Position numbers and translations under genes: made by a program | Part shown: in pieces, positions 9,182 through 18,086 of the stretch | Position numbering within the stretch: position 1 is the first letter of the stretch | Layout of the letters: each line of letters begins with the position of its first letter | The notes under the pieces: generated by a model | Seen by the model: only the letters and a program-made list of their open reading frames with translations | Told to the model about the DNA's origin: nothing | Databases searched by the model: none | DNA from: Zoopage sp. CT-All | Taxonomy: Eukaryota > Zoopagomycota > Zoopagomycetes > Zoopagales > Zoopagaceae | Direction of reading: 5' to 3' | Assembly (NCBI GenBank): GCA_004114245.1 | Contig: QZWS01000072.1 | Location: 1 to 30,149, forward strand | DNA length: 30,149 bases

Positions 9182-10018
9182 TCAACACGCGTGTAATGCC
9201 CGCAGTAATACATCGGTCGTCGCATCACAGTCCATTCTCTCTCCGCCACCACGCGCTAGTGCCAGCACAATCACCATCGTCATGGGATACACCCGTTCTC
9301 GCCATTCAGGATGCATCAACACCCCGCACCCGCCCAAATCCACCACCGAGTACCGCAGCAGCCGCGAGTGTGTCAGCACGTCGGAGAGCGGCGACGATGC
9401 TGCCGCGGTGTGGATGGGAAGGCCCGCAGCAGGGTCAGTGTAGTCCATGAACAGAAGGGCGGCAGTGGGCGCGACGCGGGCGAGACGGGAGGCGAGATTG
9501 GCATGGACATGGTCAAAGAAGGACAGTCCCTACGCAGAGCACCATAAATATAAACGTCAATCAGGAGCAGGTGAGATCACTCTTCGCAGACACGCGTTCT
9601 TCTCGGCCTCGATCTCGGGGTTCCAGCCGGTCACGTCATGGCGCACGCGCTGGTGCAGGCATATCGTATACGTGTGTGTCGTCACGGACCCCGGCGCATC
9701 CTGTCCCTCCCCCTTGCTTCCATTGACACCCCCGCCAGCGGCGGACTGTGGGGATGCTAAGCGCGCATAGTCGGGGAAGACAAGGGCGTAGTCGCGGCAG
9801 ATGGAGCGCGGGGTTGGGATGATGCTCAGCTCGCACTCCACCTCCTCGCGGTGATTCGGGTCGGCGCAGCATATCAAAGCGGTGCCATCACGCTCTGGTA
9901 TGCGGGAGGGTGATTTAGCGACGAGGTCGATTGGAGTGCGCAGTCGCGACGGGGCCATGAGAGCAGGAGACTGCGATGGCAGGATGTGACTGCGAAGGGC
10001 AGGAGTGAACAAGCACAT
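9182..10018 (-). CDS. MMADHC: MMADHC (CblD)-like cobalamin trafficking protein
   Basis: Homologue of the adaptor that passes cobalamin from MMACHC to methionine synthase in the cytosol or methylmalonyl-CoA mutase in mitochondria. Exons are 10018-9581 and 9529-9182, joined in phase 0 across a 51-nt intron (GTGATC...GCGTAG); product 261 aa (human 296). Motifs: ALVFPDYARLAS, HDVTGWNPEIEAEK, DYTDPAAGLP, RYSVVDLGGCGVLMHPEW. From memory of the human protein, the paired cysteines of DLGCC are Gly-Cys here. The basic N-terminus before a second ATG at 9958 could be a mitochondrial presequence (inference). Divergent from the 7TM-RGS gene, sharing a 305-bp upstream region. Identification is by remembered motifs, not alignment. 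Confidence 0.8.
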
Positions 10019-10323
10019 GGCCGGAGATCGCGAAACGTTGGCAGCTGCAATTGACGCCAGCTTGGAACGGCCGCCGCAAGCCTCGAGTCAATGAACCGCA
10101 TGGCGCACGACACATGGCGCATGGCGCACAATACAATACGGGCACCTCCATATGACTGCGGGGCGCTTGTGCCTGTCGGATGCACCTTGTTGCCCCTCAA
10201 GCCGTCTCTAGTTTTCCTTGACCTGCACCCAAGGCGCCGCCATCAACCGGTGCCTTGTGACGACCCGCCCCCTTCCGCCGCTGCCCTCCCTCCGACTCCC
10301 TGGCTGCCAGCGTAGCGCGTCCA
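10019..10323. promoter_or_regulatory. Divergent promoter region with ATGGCGCA repeats
   Basis: The 305-bp spacer between the minus-strand MMADHC-like gene and the plus-strand 7TM-RGS gene must hold both promoters. It contains three copies of ATGGCGCA within 29 bp (10100, 10114 and 10121, the last two overlapping by one base). No TATA box is evident. The regulatory role is inference. Confidence 0.35.
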
Positions 10324-12186
10324 ATGCGCGCGTCCGATCGAACTGCGCTGCTTGCCGTCTCCGCCGCCGCCCTCCTCCTCCTCCTGCTGCCCGCCCTCCT
10401 CCTTTCCCTCCTGCATCACCGCCGCTACCTCCGCACCCTCCACATCCTCGCCACGATCGTGTTCAGCGTTTTTCTCCTCGCAAGATTCATTCTCTCTCCC
10501 GACGCCGGCGCTGTGGGGCGCTGGCCTGTGCCTTGGGACTGGGGCTCCTGTCGCATGGATGTCATCAGCACGGCAGCGCTCTTCACCGTTTGGCATGTGA
10601 CGCTGTTTTACGCTGCCATCGGAGCTGTTGGTCTCCACGCGGTGTTTCGCGGAAGCGCGTCGCTTTCAGCCGCAGCCCCAATTGCTGTCGACGAGCCGTC
10701 AAATAACTCGACATTGGCACCGCCCAACATGCACTTCTCGCGCTCCCGCAGCCCATCTGTCGGGCTCGGCACTGGCAAAACGTATAACAACTCTAATGGC
10801 TTTGCGCCTGCTCCCCGCACCCCGGCGCATATATTCCTTATCCTGGTCACAGTCCACTTGCTCATCGCACTTACCGCCTCCGTCGTCCCTGCAGCAGTCC
10901 TCTTCTGCCCAGAATCAACGCCCATTCTCATTCTGCCCGACGCCAGCGACTTTAGCGCCTTGCTTTCGCTTCCCCTGGATGCAATGGTGCCTCCGACCAC
11001 CCGTGTTCGAGTCCAACGGATTGCGAGTGGAGGCGCGTGGCCAGTATCGGTGAGGAGCGTCGCCGTCCCCGAACCAGGCGTGCCCGCCATGGCCCGGTCG
11101 CTGGTTTCTCCTGCAGGCGTTGCCTTCCATGCTGTATTTATCGTGCATGTCCTCGCTCTGTGGCCTATCGTCCTTGGACGCTTGAAAAAGCACGGCCATT
11201 CCGATGTCAAGCGCATCGTGACACGTCTGCGACGAATCTGGATCGCATTGGCGCTCTCCACCATTGCCCTCGTCATTGGTGTCATTCTCCTCGCCGTGGA
11301 CACCAGTCAGCTCGCCGCCTACTTTGCCTTGATCAGCAGCGATTACCCAGGCGGATGGATCGTCTATGCCGATTACCGTGACACCATGGAGGCCCGGTAC
11401 CTGGCCATTGCCGGCACCATCCTCGTCTCCATAGCTTACCTGTTTGGCATGTGTTGCGTCACTGAAGGCGTGTGGGGCGTATTTGCCTCCTGGACGCAAT
11501 TCAAGCGATTGGTTACGCACCGCACACACTCGGTTGTCGTGTCGGCCTCATCTGGCGCCACCGCGAATCTCAAACCGGCCTCTGCCTCCTCTGCCACCGA
11601 TTCGCGTCAAACAGTGAAAACATCCCAGTCTGCGCTCGATCGTGCCTCGTTCCGTCGCTGTCTCCGTGACCCCGCCGGGTTTTCGCACTTCATTGAATAC
11701 TGCATGAAGCGCCACTGCTCCGAGTATCCGCTTTTCTATCTCCAGGCCAAGACTCTGGGCCATAGGCGGCGCTATGCTCAGCGATGTGAGGATGTCGTGT
11801 CCGACGATGACTCCCTCACACCATTCTCCGACTCTGATCCCGAGGACAATGAGCAGCAAGGTGCGATGCCTCCAAGGCCGTCTGCTTCCTCTCGCATTGC
11901 CTACGACGACTACCACCGCGCCATTGTTCAGCGCATCTACGAAACATTCCTCGCGCCCGGGGCCACGATGGAGCTCAACATGGAGCAGTCTACCCTAAAC
12001 CACGTGCGCCGCGCGTGGCCCCCAGCAAAGGAGTGCGATGGCGAATGGACGTGTATCCCGGATCCCGTCGTGCATCGTCGGAGCCGCGTCATCACCGGCC
12101 CCGTGCTGCGTGACGTCCGGCAGTCCCTGTTCATTGGTGTCTGGCCGGGCTATGTGCGGGAGAATCAGCGGCACGGGGGTGCATGA
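10324..12186 (+). CDS. Seven-transmembrane protein with C-terminal RGS domain
   Basis: A 620-aa, intron-less receptor-like regulator of heterotrimeric G proteins. Seven hydrophobic segments lie near residues 8-29, 38-57, 79-107, 168-193, 265-285, 304-324 and 357-379, with a long polar loop after the third. The C-terminal RGS domain starts near 441 (FRRCLRDPAGFSHFIEYCMK, then SEYPLFYLQAK). It is split by an acidic low-complexity insert (about 488-520) and resumes at YDDYHRAIVQRIYETFLAPG, MELNMEQ and LRDVRQSLFIGVWPGYV. RGS domains accelerate GTP hydrolysis on G-alpha, so this resembles plant AtRGS1-type and some fungal 7TM-RGS proteins. The ligand cannot be inferred. The start ATG directly precedes the first hydrophobic segment. 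Confidence 0.85.
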   Translation: MRASDRTALLAVSAAALLLLLLPALLLSLLHHRRYLRTLHILATIVFSVFLLARFILSPDAGAVGRWPVPWDWGSCRMDVISTAALFTVWHVTLFYAAIGAVGLHAVFRGSASLSAAAPIAVDEPSNNSTLAPPNMHFSRSRSPSVGLGTGKTYNNSNGFAPAPRTPAHIFLILVTVHLLIALTASVVPAAVLFCPESTPILILPDASDFSALLSLPLDAMVPPTTRVRVQRIASGGAWPVSVRSVAVPEPGVPAMARSLVSPAGVAFHAVFIVHVLALWPIVLGRLKKHGHSDVKRIVTRLRRIWIALALSTIALVIGVILLAVDTSQLAAYFALISSDYPGGWIVYADYRDTMEARYLAIAGTILVSIAYLFGMCCVTEGVWGVFASWTQFKRLVTHRTHSVVVSASSGATANLKPASASSATDSRQTVKTSQSALDRASFRRCLRDPAGFSHFIEYCMKRHCSEYPLFYLQAKTLGHRRRYAQRCEDVVSDDDSLTPFSDSDPEDNEQQGAMPPRPSASSRIAYDDYHRAIVQRIYETFLAPGATMELNMEQSTLNHVRRAWPPAKECDGEWTCIPDPVVHRRSRVITGPVLRDVRQSLFIGVWPGYVRENQRHGGA

Positions 12187-12387
12187 GCAAGGTTGACGTC
12201 TTCGCCCAGCCATGCGTTGCTAAATGAACTAGCGTCAGCGTGACAGCATGTTTTGCCTTTGACCTAATGCCCCCGAACTCCCGATCCACGCGCAGTGGCG
12301 AGCCTGTTTTTTTCCCCTTGCGGCCATGTGCTCTCCTCACTCCGCCCACAGCCCGCATAGAGCGACCCCATTTACGATACAGCACTC

Positions 12388-13932
12388 ATGTTCGCCTCCA
12401 TCACTCTCGTCATCGCACTTATTTCGCATGTCGCGCCTGTCATGCCTGCTTCCCGGCTTTATCGTGGAGCGCCGCTCGCTCGACAGACACCCGTACTTGC
12501 TCAGCCCATACCACTGGCATACTCACCACCGCCGCAATGTTCCGCTCCTGAGGGTTTGGACTCCTTGAAGCGCTCCCTCATCGGTTCGCCAACCGCTACC
12601 CGGGCTGCGCTCGCTGCAAACACATTCGGTGACCTCCCTCTTCCTTGGACTACGAACGGCAAAAGCAGTCCACCATCGCCGCCCGCATTCAAACGCAGTG
12701 TGCTGCATGGAAACCCCGGTTTGACAGATACGGAGCGAGAAGTGCGTGAGTCTGCTCGCAATTTATATCTTGAATATCACGACGTGCTGCCCAACAAGCA
12801 GCATCGGTTTAAGCTGGGAGACGAATTGGGCGCAGGTAAGTACGGTCGAGTGTGGAAGGCCACGGATCTGCACGCGACCAACCCCCGAGACACGCATGTC
12901 GCGGTCAAATGCTCTTATAGTATTTATCAAACGCTACTCGAGATTGGCCATCATCGAGATGCCTCGGCCGGCAACCATCCCAACATTGTGCGTTGGATCG
13001 ACTCGTTTGGATACATAGAACGGTCCCAGACAGCATATGGAGAGGAGGAACGACCGGTGGCGTGTCTGGTACAGGAACTCGTTGTTGGTTACAATCTCGA
13101 ACAACTGGTGTATTATCGCGTCAAGGGTAACCCCAAAAGCACCCTCGTCCCAGTCAAACTTGTCCAACACATATTGGCGCAGGTCCTTGAAGCACTACGA
13201 TATGTGCACAGCTTGAAAATGGCGTTCCGGGACGTTAAGGCCAATAATTTTATATACGATGAAGGCTCGGGTCTGGTCAAGCTCACGGACTTTGGCCTGG
13301 CGACATACCTGGTGAGCATGATGCGGGCTCCGCTACCCGAGGTCACGGAACTGTACGGCGATATGTGGACCATAGAGCGACTCTATATGGAGGGCTATGA
13401 CCCGTTTCTGCGCAATCCCAAGTTCAGGTACAATGGCGGCGAGACTATGCTCGACGGATCGCCCGAATATCTCATCACCGAGGTCTATGCATTCGGCACA
13501 CTCCTACGCAGCCTCTTCACGGCCGAACCAACACGCATTGCGGGTAAGCGCGAAGCAATGACCCCTGACTGGCTTAGGGCCTACAACTGGTGGGCCTTCA
13601 CTATGTTTAGCCAAAGTCTGCCCGCCTGGGACCTGTACCAGCGCACACGCGAGCCGCCAAGCACACGTCTGACAATTGCTAAGCTGATGGAACACCCTTT
13701 TGTGTACGACGAGGTAAAGAAGCACCTGGCGTATGTCGAGGCAATTCAAGGGACACTGTCGTCGGCGTATACCTCATTTGAGCCTACCAAACACACTCGT
13801 AAGCGCGGGAATATGAAGGTTTGGGATATACTGAACAAGGATGGTGTTCGAGGTGCAGTGCCCGCACAAGATCAATATCGACATGCTGCGTCAGATGCCC
13901 AGGGAAGAAATATGGTGATGACAAAGAACTAG
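12388..13932 (+). CDS. Secretory-pathway protein kinase, array member 1 (FRD variant, intron-less)
   Basis: A 514-aa protein with an N-terminal signal peptide (SITLVIALISHVAPVMPAS), a low-complexity spacer to about residue 125, then a protein kinase fold. P-loop LGAGKYGRVW (first Gly 148), VAVK with Lys174, catalytic segment FRDVKANN with Asp282, and DFG Asp301. The usual HRD histidine is Phe. Nucleotide-binding and base residues remain, so activity is plausible. The activation segment lacks a standard APE; YLITEVYAFGTLLRSLFTAE replaces the usual D-x-W-S-x-G region. It ends with a 50-aa basic tail absent from members 2 and 3. No intron interrupts the catalytic loop, unlike its neighbours. Predicted location: ER/Golgi lumen or secreted (inference). 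Confidence 0.85.
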   Translation: MFASITLVIALISHVAPVMPASRLYRGAPLARQTPVLAQPIPLAYSPPPQCSAPEGLDSLKRSLIGSPTATRAALAANTFGDLPLPWTTNGKSSPPSPPAFKRSVLHGNPGLTDTEREVRESARNLYLEYHDVLPNKQHRFKLGDELGAGKYGRVWKATDLHATNPRDTHVAVKCSYSIYQTLLEIGHHRDASAGNHPNIVRWIDSFGYIERSQTAYGEEERPVACLVQELVVGYNLEQLVYYRVKGNPKSTLVPVKLVQHILAQVLEALRYVHSLKMAFRDVKANNFIYDEGSGLVKLTDFGLATYLVSMMRAPLPEVTELYGDMWTIERLYMEGYDPFLRNPKFRYNGGETMLDGSPEYLITEVYAFGTLLRSLFTAEPTRIAGKREAMTPDWLRAYNWWAFTMFSQSLPAWDLYQRTREPPSTRLTIAKLMEHPFVYDEVKKHLAYVEAIQGTLSSAYTSFEPTKHTRKRGNMKVWDILNKDGVRGAVPAQDQYRHAASDAQGRNMVMTKN

Positions 13933-14143
13933 CCGAAGTGCATGGTGAGGCGGTTGTAGCAACACTTGTAATGCATAGACACATCGCCACTATGTGTGTT
14001 ACTTGGGTGCTAAGAGTCCAGTTGCGTGTATTTGCTGCTAGGAGATGATAGAGTGATGTTTGCTAAAAAATTAGGGTGATTGTATGTCCACTTGTCTTTG
14101 ATTGCAGATGACCAAAGCAAAGCTAAAGAAAATCAATAGTAAG

Positions 14144-14180
14144 AACTATCCAATACCTGGCAATTAGCCGGTGGATAGTT
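14144..14180. repeat. Hairpin-forming inverted repeat
   Basis: Perfect 9-bp arms AACTATCCA and TGGATAGTT flank an inner imperfect CCTGGC/GCCGG stem with an AATTA loop. It lies about 210 bp downstream of the kinase 1 stop. It could be a 3'-UTR or termination structure or a decayed foldback element. Confidence 0.45.
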
Positions 14181-14271
14181 AGTTCCTGTCAACCCACCTC
14201 CCAAAAATTCTTTGTAGGGAAGGAGAGCATCTATGCCTAGAGGCAGTGCCATAAAAGTATTGCCTCATTGG

Positions 14272-14340
14272 CAGGGCTGCTTATTTTAGGCACCTGTTTT
14301 AATTATTTAAACAGCTAAGTGCCTATTTTAAGCAGCCCTG
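14272..14340. mobile_element. hAT-type MITE, copy 1 (69 bp)
   Basis: A terminal-inverted-repeat element starting CAGGGCTGCTTATTTTAGGC and ending in the complement (GCCTATTTTAAGCAGCCCTG), so nearly the whole element can fold back. It is flanked by CTCATTGG (14264-14271) and CTCATTAG (14341-14348), an 8-bp target duplication with one mismatch. The CAGGG terminus and 8-bp duplication point to the hAT superfamily. It lies 188 bp before the kinase 2 start codon. Confidence 0.85.
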
Positions 14341-14528
14341 CTCATTAGTATCTGAAAATAAAAAGCAACTTAAACCACTGAGCCGCAGACTGAGTGCCAC
14401 GAGGATCGTTCTTCCTGCCGAAAAACAACGCGAAACACAGCAGCACTTGCACCAGATATCAGGTGTGCATTCTGCCATAGATCCAACTCTTCTGCACTCT
14501 CGCCTTGCATTCATCTAACGACAGCAAA

Positions 14529-15948
14529 ATGCACCTCAACGTCGCTGTGGTACTGCTGTTGCACGCCTCCCTTGCGGTATCTGCTTCATCGGTCCTGCAA
14601 ACTACCGCTGTATCCCCACACGCAGCCAACCGCGTTGCCTCCAACATCGCTTCCTACCAACCCAAAGCCCGATTCAAAGATACCTTCAGCAGCGATTTCC
14701 AGGGTAGCCGCAGCGCTGACTGGTCCCGTTACGCCCCCCTTAAGTCCCGGCCCCAGCTTGCCAAACTTGCGACAGCACCCAAGCGCATACCCATTATATC
14801 GCCCACTATCCATCGCGCCCGCATAGCCGCCGAAGATCCTGTTCCTGTGTCATGGGTACATGCCACCAACCCCAAAGGTTGCTCTTTCCCCAATAACTTA
14901 ATCCGCGCCAAGGATGCGACGGAGACATTGCACTGGCAATTTTACAAAAAATACTGCGCGACGCTGCTACCCGATTTGACCTCCCGGTTCGATATAATTA
15001 AGGATCTGGGAAGAGGTACTCACGGTCGCGTGTGGCAAGCCCATTATCGCGATGCTGACGATTCCAAGCGTAGTCAGGTCGCGGTCAAGTGCAGCTACGA
15101 TGTGCACATGATGTTGCTTGAGAGAGGTCACCATAAGGCTGCCTCTGGTCATAAGAACATTGTTGAATATTATGGCGCATTCGGATATGTGGAGGAGCAA
15201 GCATACGTTGGTGCAGCCAGAAAAGTCATGCGCCCTGTGGCGTGTATCGTCCAGGAATTGGTTATCGGAAACAATCTACACAACATGATCTATGATATGG
15301 TTAAGAACGACCTTGACAATGCCCGTATATCACGTACTTGGGTCCTGAAGGTGATGAAGCAAGCGATCGCAGCCGTCACACATCTCCATAGCATGGGGCT
15401 CGTTCACAGGTGCGTGTCAATTCCAGCCATTAATCGGCACATTATGTGTCCAGGTCGCTAACACCCTACAATATAGAGACCTGAAAGCAGATAATTTTCT
15501 GATGGATATTGACGGCGTTATCAAGCTAACGGATTTCGGTCTGGCAACATACGTTATAAGCACCCTCAACGGCCGGCAACCGAACGTGCTTAAGCTTTAC
15601 GGTGTACCTTGTTACTGGCCCGAGGAACCTCTCTACATCTCAGGCTATGATCCCGAACTCGAGCTGCGACAGCTGGCAATAGATGAACCCAAAACGCACC
15701 GTTTCCGTGGATCAGATACCGATTTCTTTGCCTACGATGTGTACGCTCTTGGCACATTGTTGCGATTCCTGTTCACTGGCGAGCCACTGGGTGTTATTGG
15801 TTTTCGAGAAACACTCGCTGGTTACGAGTTGCTGCAAATGAACCGTTGGGTGAAGCAGATGTTCAAAAATGATGCTATCTGGAATTTGTACCAAAAGACG
15901 CGAGAGCCGGTGCAAACGCGAATCACAATAGATATGATGAAGGTTTAA
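14529..15948 (+). CDS. Secretory-pathway protein kinase, array member 2
   Basis: Exons 14529-15409 and 15477-15948 (67-nt intron, GTGCGT...ATATAG) give 450 aa. The signal peptide is HLNVAVVLLLHASLAVSAS. A serine/proline-rich spacer precedes the kinase fold: LGRGTHGRVW (first Gly 161), VAVK Lys187, HRDLKADN (Asp295; the Arg codon is split by the intron), DFG Asp313. All key catalytic residues are present. Like member 3, it has YWPEEPLY and DFFAYDVYALGTLLR in place of standard activation-loop and helix-F motifs. It ends early after TIDMMKV: relative to member 3 the last dozen or so codons are lost through drift and about one extra base. ATG 14529 is preferred because the hydrophobic signal follows directly. 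Substrate unknown. Confidence 0.85.
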
Positions 15949-16194
15949 ATTATTCCCAAGTTTATCCATGCAATAAACTTAAGTATGATGTGTTGCTGCA
16001 GATTAGAGGCACAGTTATTCTGCACAACAGTGGCAAATGTAACTACGCTTCAATCACCAAGGGCAGCTGGCAGTCTTGATGGTTCAAGCATCCTTAGACA
16101 AGCAACCACGTGAGACATGCTATAGCCAGGAACAAACAGTCCCAAATCTCGTCCCTCGCTCACCGCTTATTCACGCCCCTCTAACGACACCAAG

Positions 16195-17680
16195 ATGCCC
16201 CTCATCATCGTTGCGGCGCTGCTGCTGCTCTCGTCACTTGCAGCATCCGCTTCATCGGTCCCGCGAACCATCTCCGCCTTATCCCCGCGCGGCCCAAGCG
16301 TTCGCAGCCGTGCAGCAGCCTACCTCGACCACGTCGCCTCTCGCCATCGCCAACCCAGCTACGAGGATCGCGCCAAAATCAATATCTTTGAGGGCAGCCG
16401 CAGCTCTGATTGGCCCCGTTACAAGACCCCCGAGGAGGCCCAAGGCGCCAAGTTTGTGGCAGCTACCAGACGCCTACCCACAGAATCGCCCACCATCCAA
16501 CGCGCCAATATAGCCGCCGCCACAGATGTTCCTATACCATGGTTGCACGCTTCCAAAGACACCAAGCCCGCGGATTGCTCCCTTCCCACCCCCGATCTCC
16601 GCGCCTTGAGCCGTGATGCCGCCTTGTGGTGGCGCCTGTACGTAAAGTACTGTCCCACGCAGCTGCCCGATTTAACCCAACGGTATGAAAGCGTCAGCAA
16701 TCTGGGAATGGGTGTATATGGTCGTGTGTGGCGTGCCCTTGATCTTGCTGCCAACGATCCCAAGCGCATCCATGTCGCGGTCAAGTGCAGCTACGATGTG
16801 CACACAATGCTGCTCGAGATCGGCCACCATCAGGATGTGTCCGGTCATAAAAATATCGTCGAGTATTATGGCTCGTTTGGATATATAGAGAGCCGTTTTG
16901 ATGACGAAAATGCTACAATGGTCGTGCGCCCTGTGGCGTGTATAGTCCAAGAGTTGGTCAAGGGGGGCAATCTGTCCGATGTGGTCCACTATAAGGTTAA
17001 AAATAACCTCGAAAATGCTTGTGTTCCGGTTGATTGGGTTCGAAAGGTGATGTGGCAAGTGCTCACAGCCGTCGCCTATCTCCACAAAATGGGACTCGCT
17101 CACAGGTACGTGTCAATTCCAGCCATCAACCGGCCCATTGCGTGTCCAGGTCGCTAACGCGCTACTATATAGGGACCTGAAAGCGAATAATATTCTGGTG
17201 GATGGCAATGGCGATGTCAAGCTGGCGGATTTCGGTCTGGCAACATACGTTATGAGCACACTCGTCGGTCAGCCGCAACCAAACGTTCTTGACCTTTACT
17301 ATAAACCCTATTACTGGCCAGAAGAACCATTCTATACCAAAGGCTATGATCCCGAACTCAGGTTGCGAAAGCTGGCAATAAAATACCCCGAAACGCACCG
17401 TTTTTATGGATTAGATACCGATTTCTTTGCCTACGACGTGTATTCTCTTGGCACATTTATACGATCCCTGTTTACTGGCGAGACACCAAATGTCATTGGT
17501 CGTAGAGAAGCACTCGTTGGTTACGAGCGGTTGCGAATGGACAACTGGGTGAAACAGATGTTTGGAAACAACGCTGATGCCTGGAATTTGTACCAGAAGA
17601 CGCGAGAGCCGGTAAAAACGCGAATCACGGTACGAGCGATGATAAACCATCCTTTTTTCCTGGGCTTCTCCATGGAGTAA
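16195..17680 (+). CDS. Secretory-pathway protein kinase, array member 3
   Basis: Exons 16195-17105 and 17173-17680 (67-nt intron, GTACGT...ATATAG) give 472 aa. The signal peptide PLIIVAALLLLSSLAASAS is followed by an arginine/proline-rich stretch, then the kinase fold: LGMGVYGRVW (first Gly 171), VAVK Lys197, HRDLKANN (Asp305), DFG Asp323, and a C-terminal AMINHPFFLG matching the usual last kinase helix. A recent tandem duplicate of member 2 by intron position, intron sequence and upstream TCTAACGACACCAAG. Both catalytic and regulatory Lys/Asp residues are intact, so it is probably active, possibly on lumenal or extracellular proteins (inference). Alternative: a membrane-anchored form retaining the hydrophobic N-terminus. 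Confidence 0.87.
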
Positions 17681-18086
17681 AGTCAAGTATGTTGTGCTGC
17701 TACGGATTAGATGCATAGCTATTTGACAGAAAGTATTCGTTGCACATTGCGCTCCAGTCACGAAAGGCCACTAGCATTTGCCGATGAGCTGCTGCCATGC
17801 ATAGCCGGACTGACTGTAGAAGCAAGTTGCTCGCACATGGCTAGCCTAATTGTAATATTTCAGCAAAGACGAGTGTTGGCTTATTGCCATCAGGCATACT
17901 CAGGGCTGCTTATTTTAGGCGCCTGCCTTAATTATTTGAAGCAGCCAAGCGCCTATTTTAAGCAGCCCTGGGCATACTACGCCCAATTAAAGCACATCCG
18001 AAGGAGCAATACAAGGCAACTTACGGCCCCAACTATTTACAAACAAGAAAGGAATGTAAGCGCCTGGACCACGGCTAGACATTGGA
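17681..18086. other. Convergent intergenic region with a MITE
   Basis: A 406-bp region between the stops of kinase 3 (+) and RPAP2/Rtr1 (-). Apart from the 70-bp MITE at 17901-17970, no gene or RNA was recognised. Confidence 0.6.
17901..17970. mobile_element. hAT-type MITE, copy 2 (70 bp)
   Basis: Same family as the copy at 14272: it starts CAGGGCTGCTTATTTTAGGC and ends GCCTATTTTAAGCAGCCCTG, with about 25-bp inverted arms. It is flanked by a perfect 8-bp target duplication, GGCATACT, at 17893-17900 and 17971-17978. It is too short to encode anything and would be mobilised by an unseen hAT transposase. Confidence 0.92.

Larger units (their letters stand above)
13933..14528. other. Intergenic region between kinase genes 1 and 2
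   Basis: A 596-bp spacer holding the 3' region of kinase 1, a short hairpin (14144-14180), a 69-bp MITE (14272-14340), and the upstream region of kinase 2. The last bases before ATG (TCTAACGACA then A-rich) closely match those before kinase 3. No further gene was recognised. Confidence 0.6.

Noticed and set aside
14370-14395. A second Pol III A-box-like string on the minus strand (GGCTCAGTGG followed downstream by a T-rich run)
   Set aside because: No B box, no flanking duplication and no clear similarity to the insertion at 1793-1891 beyond the short A-box core; too little to call a SINE or tRNA.
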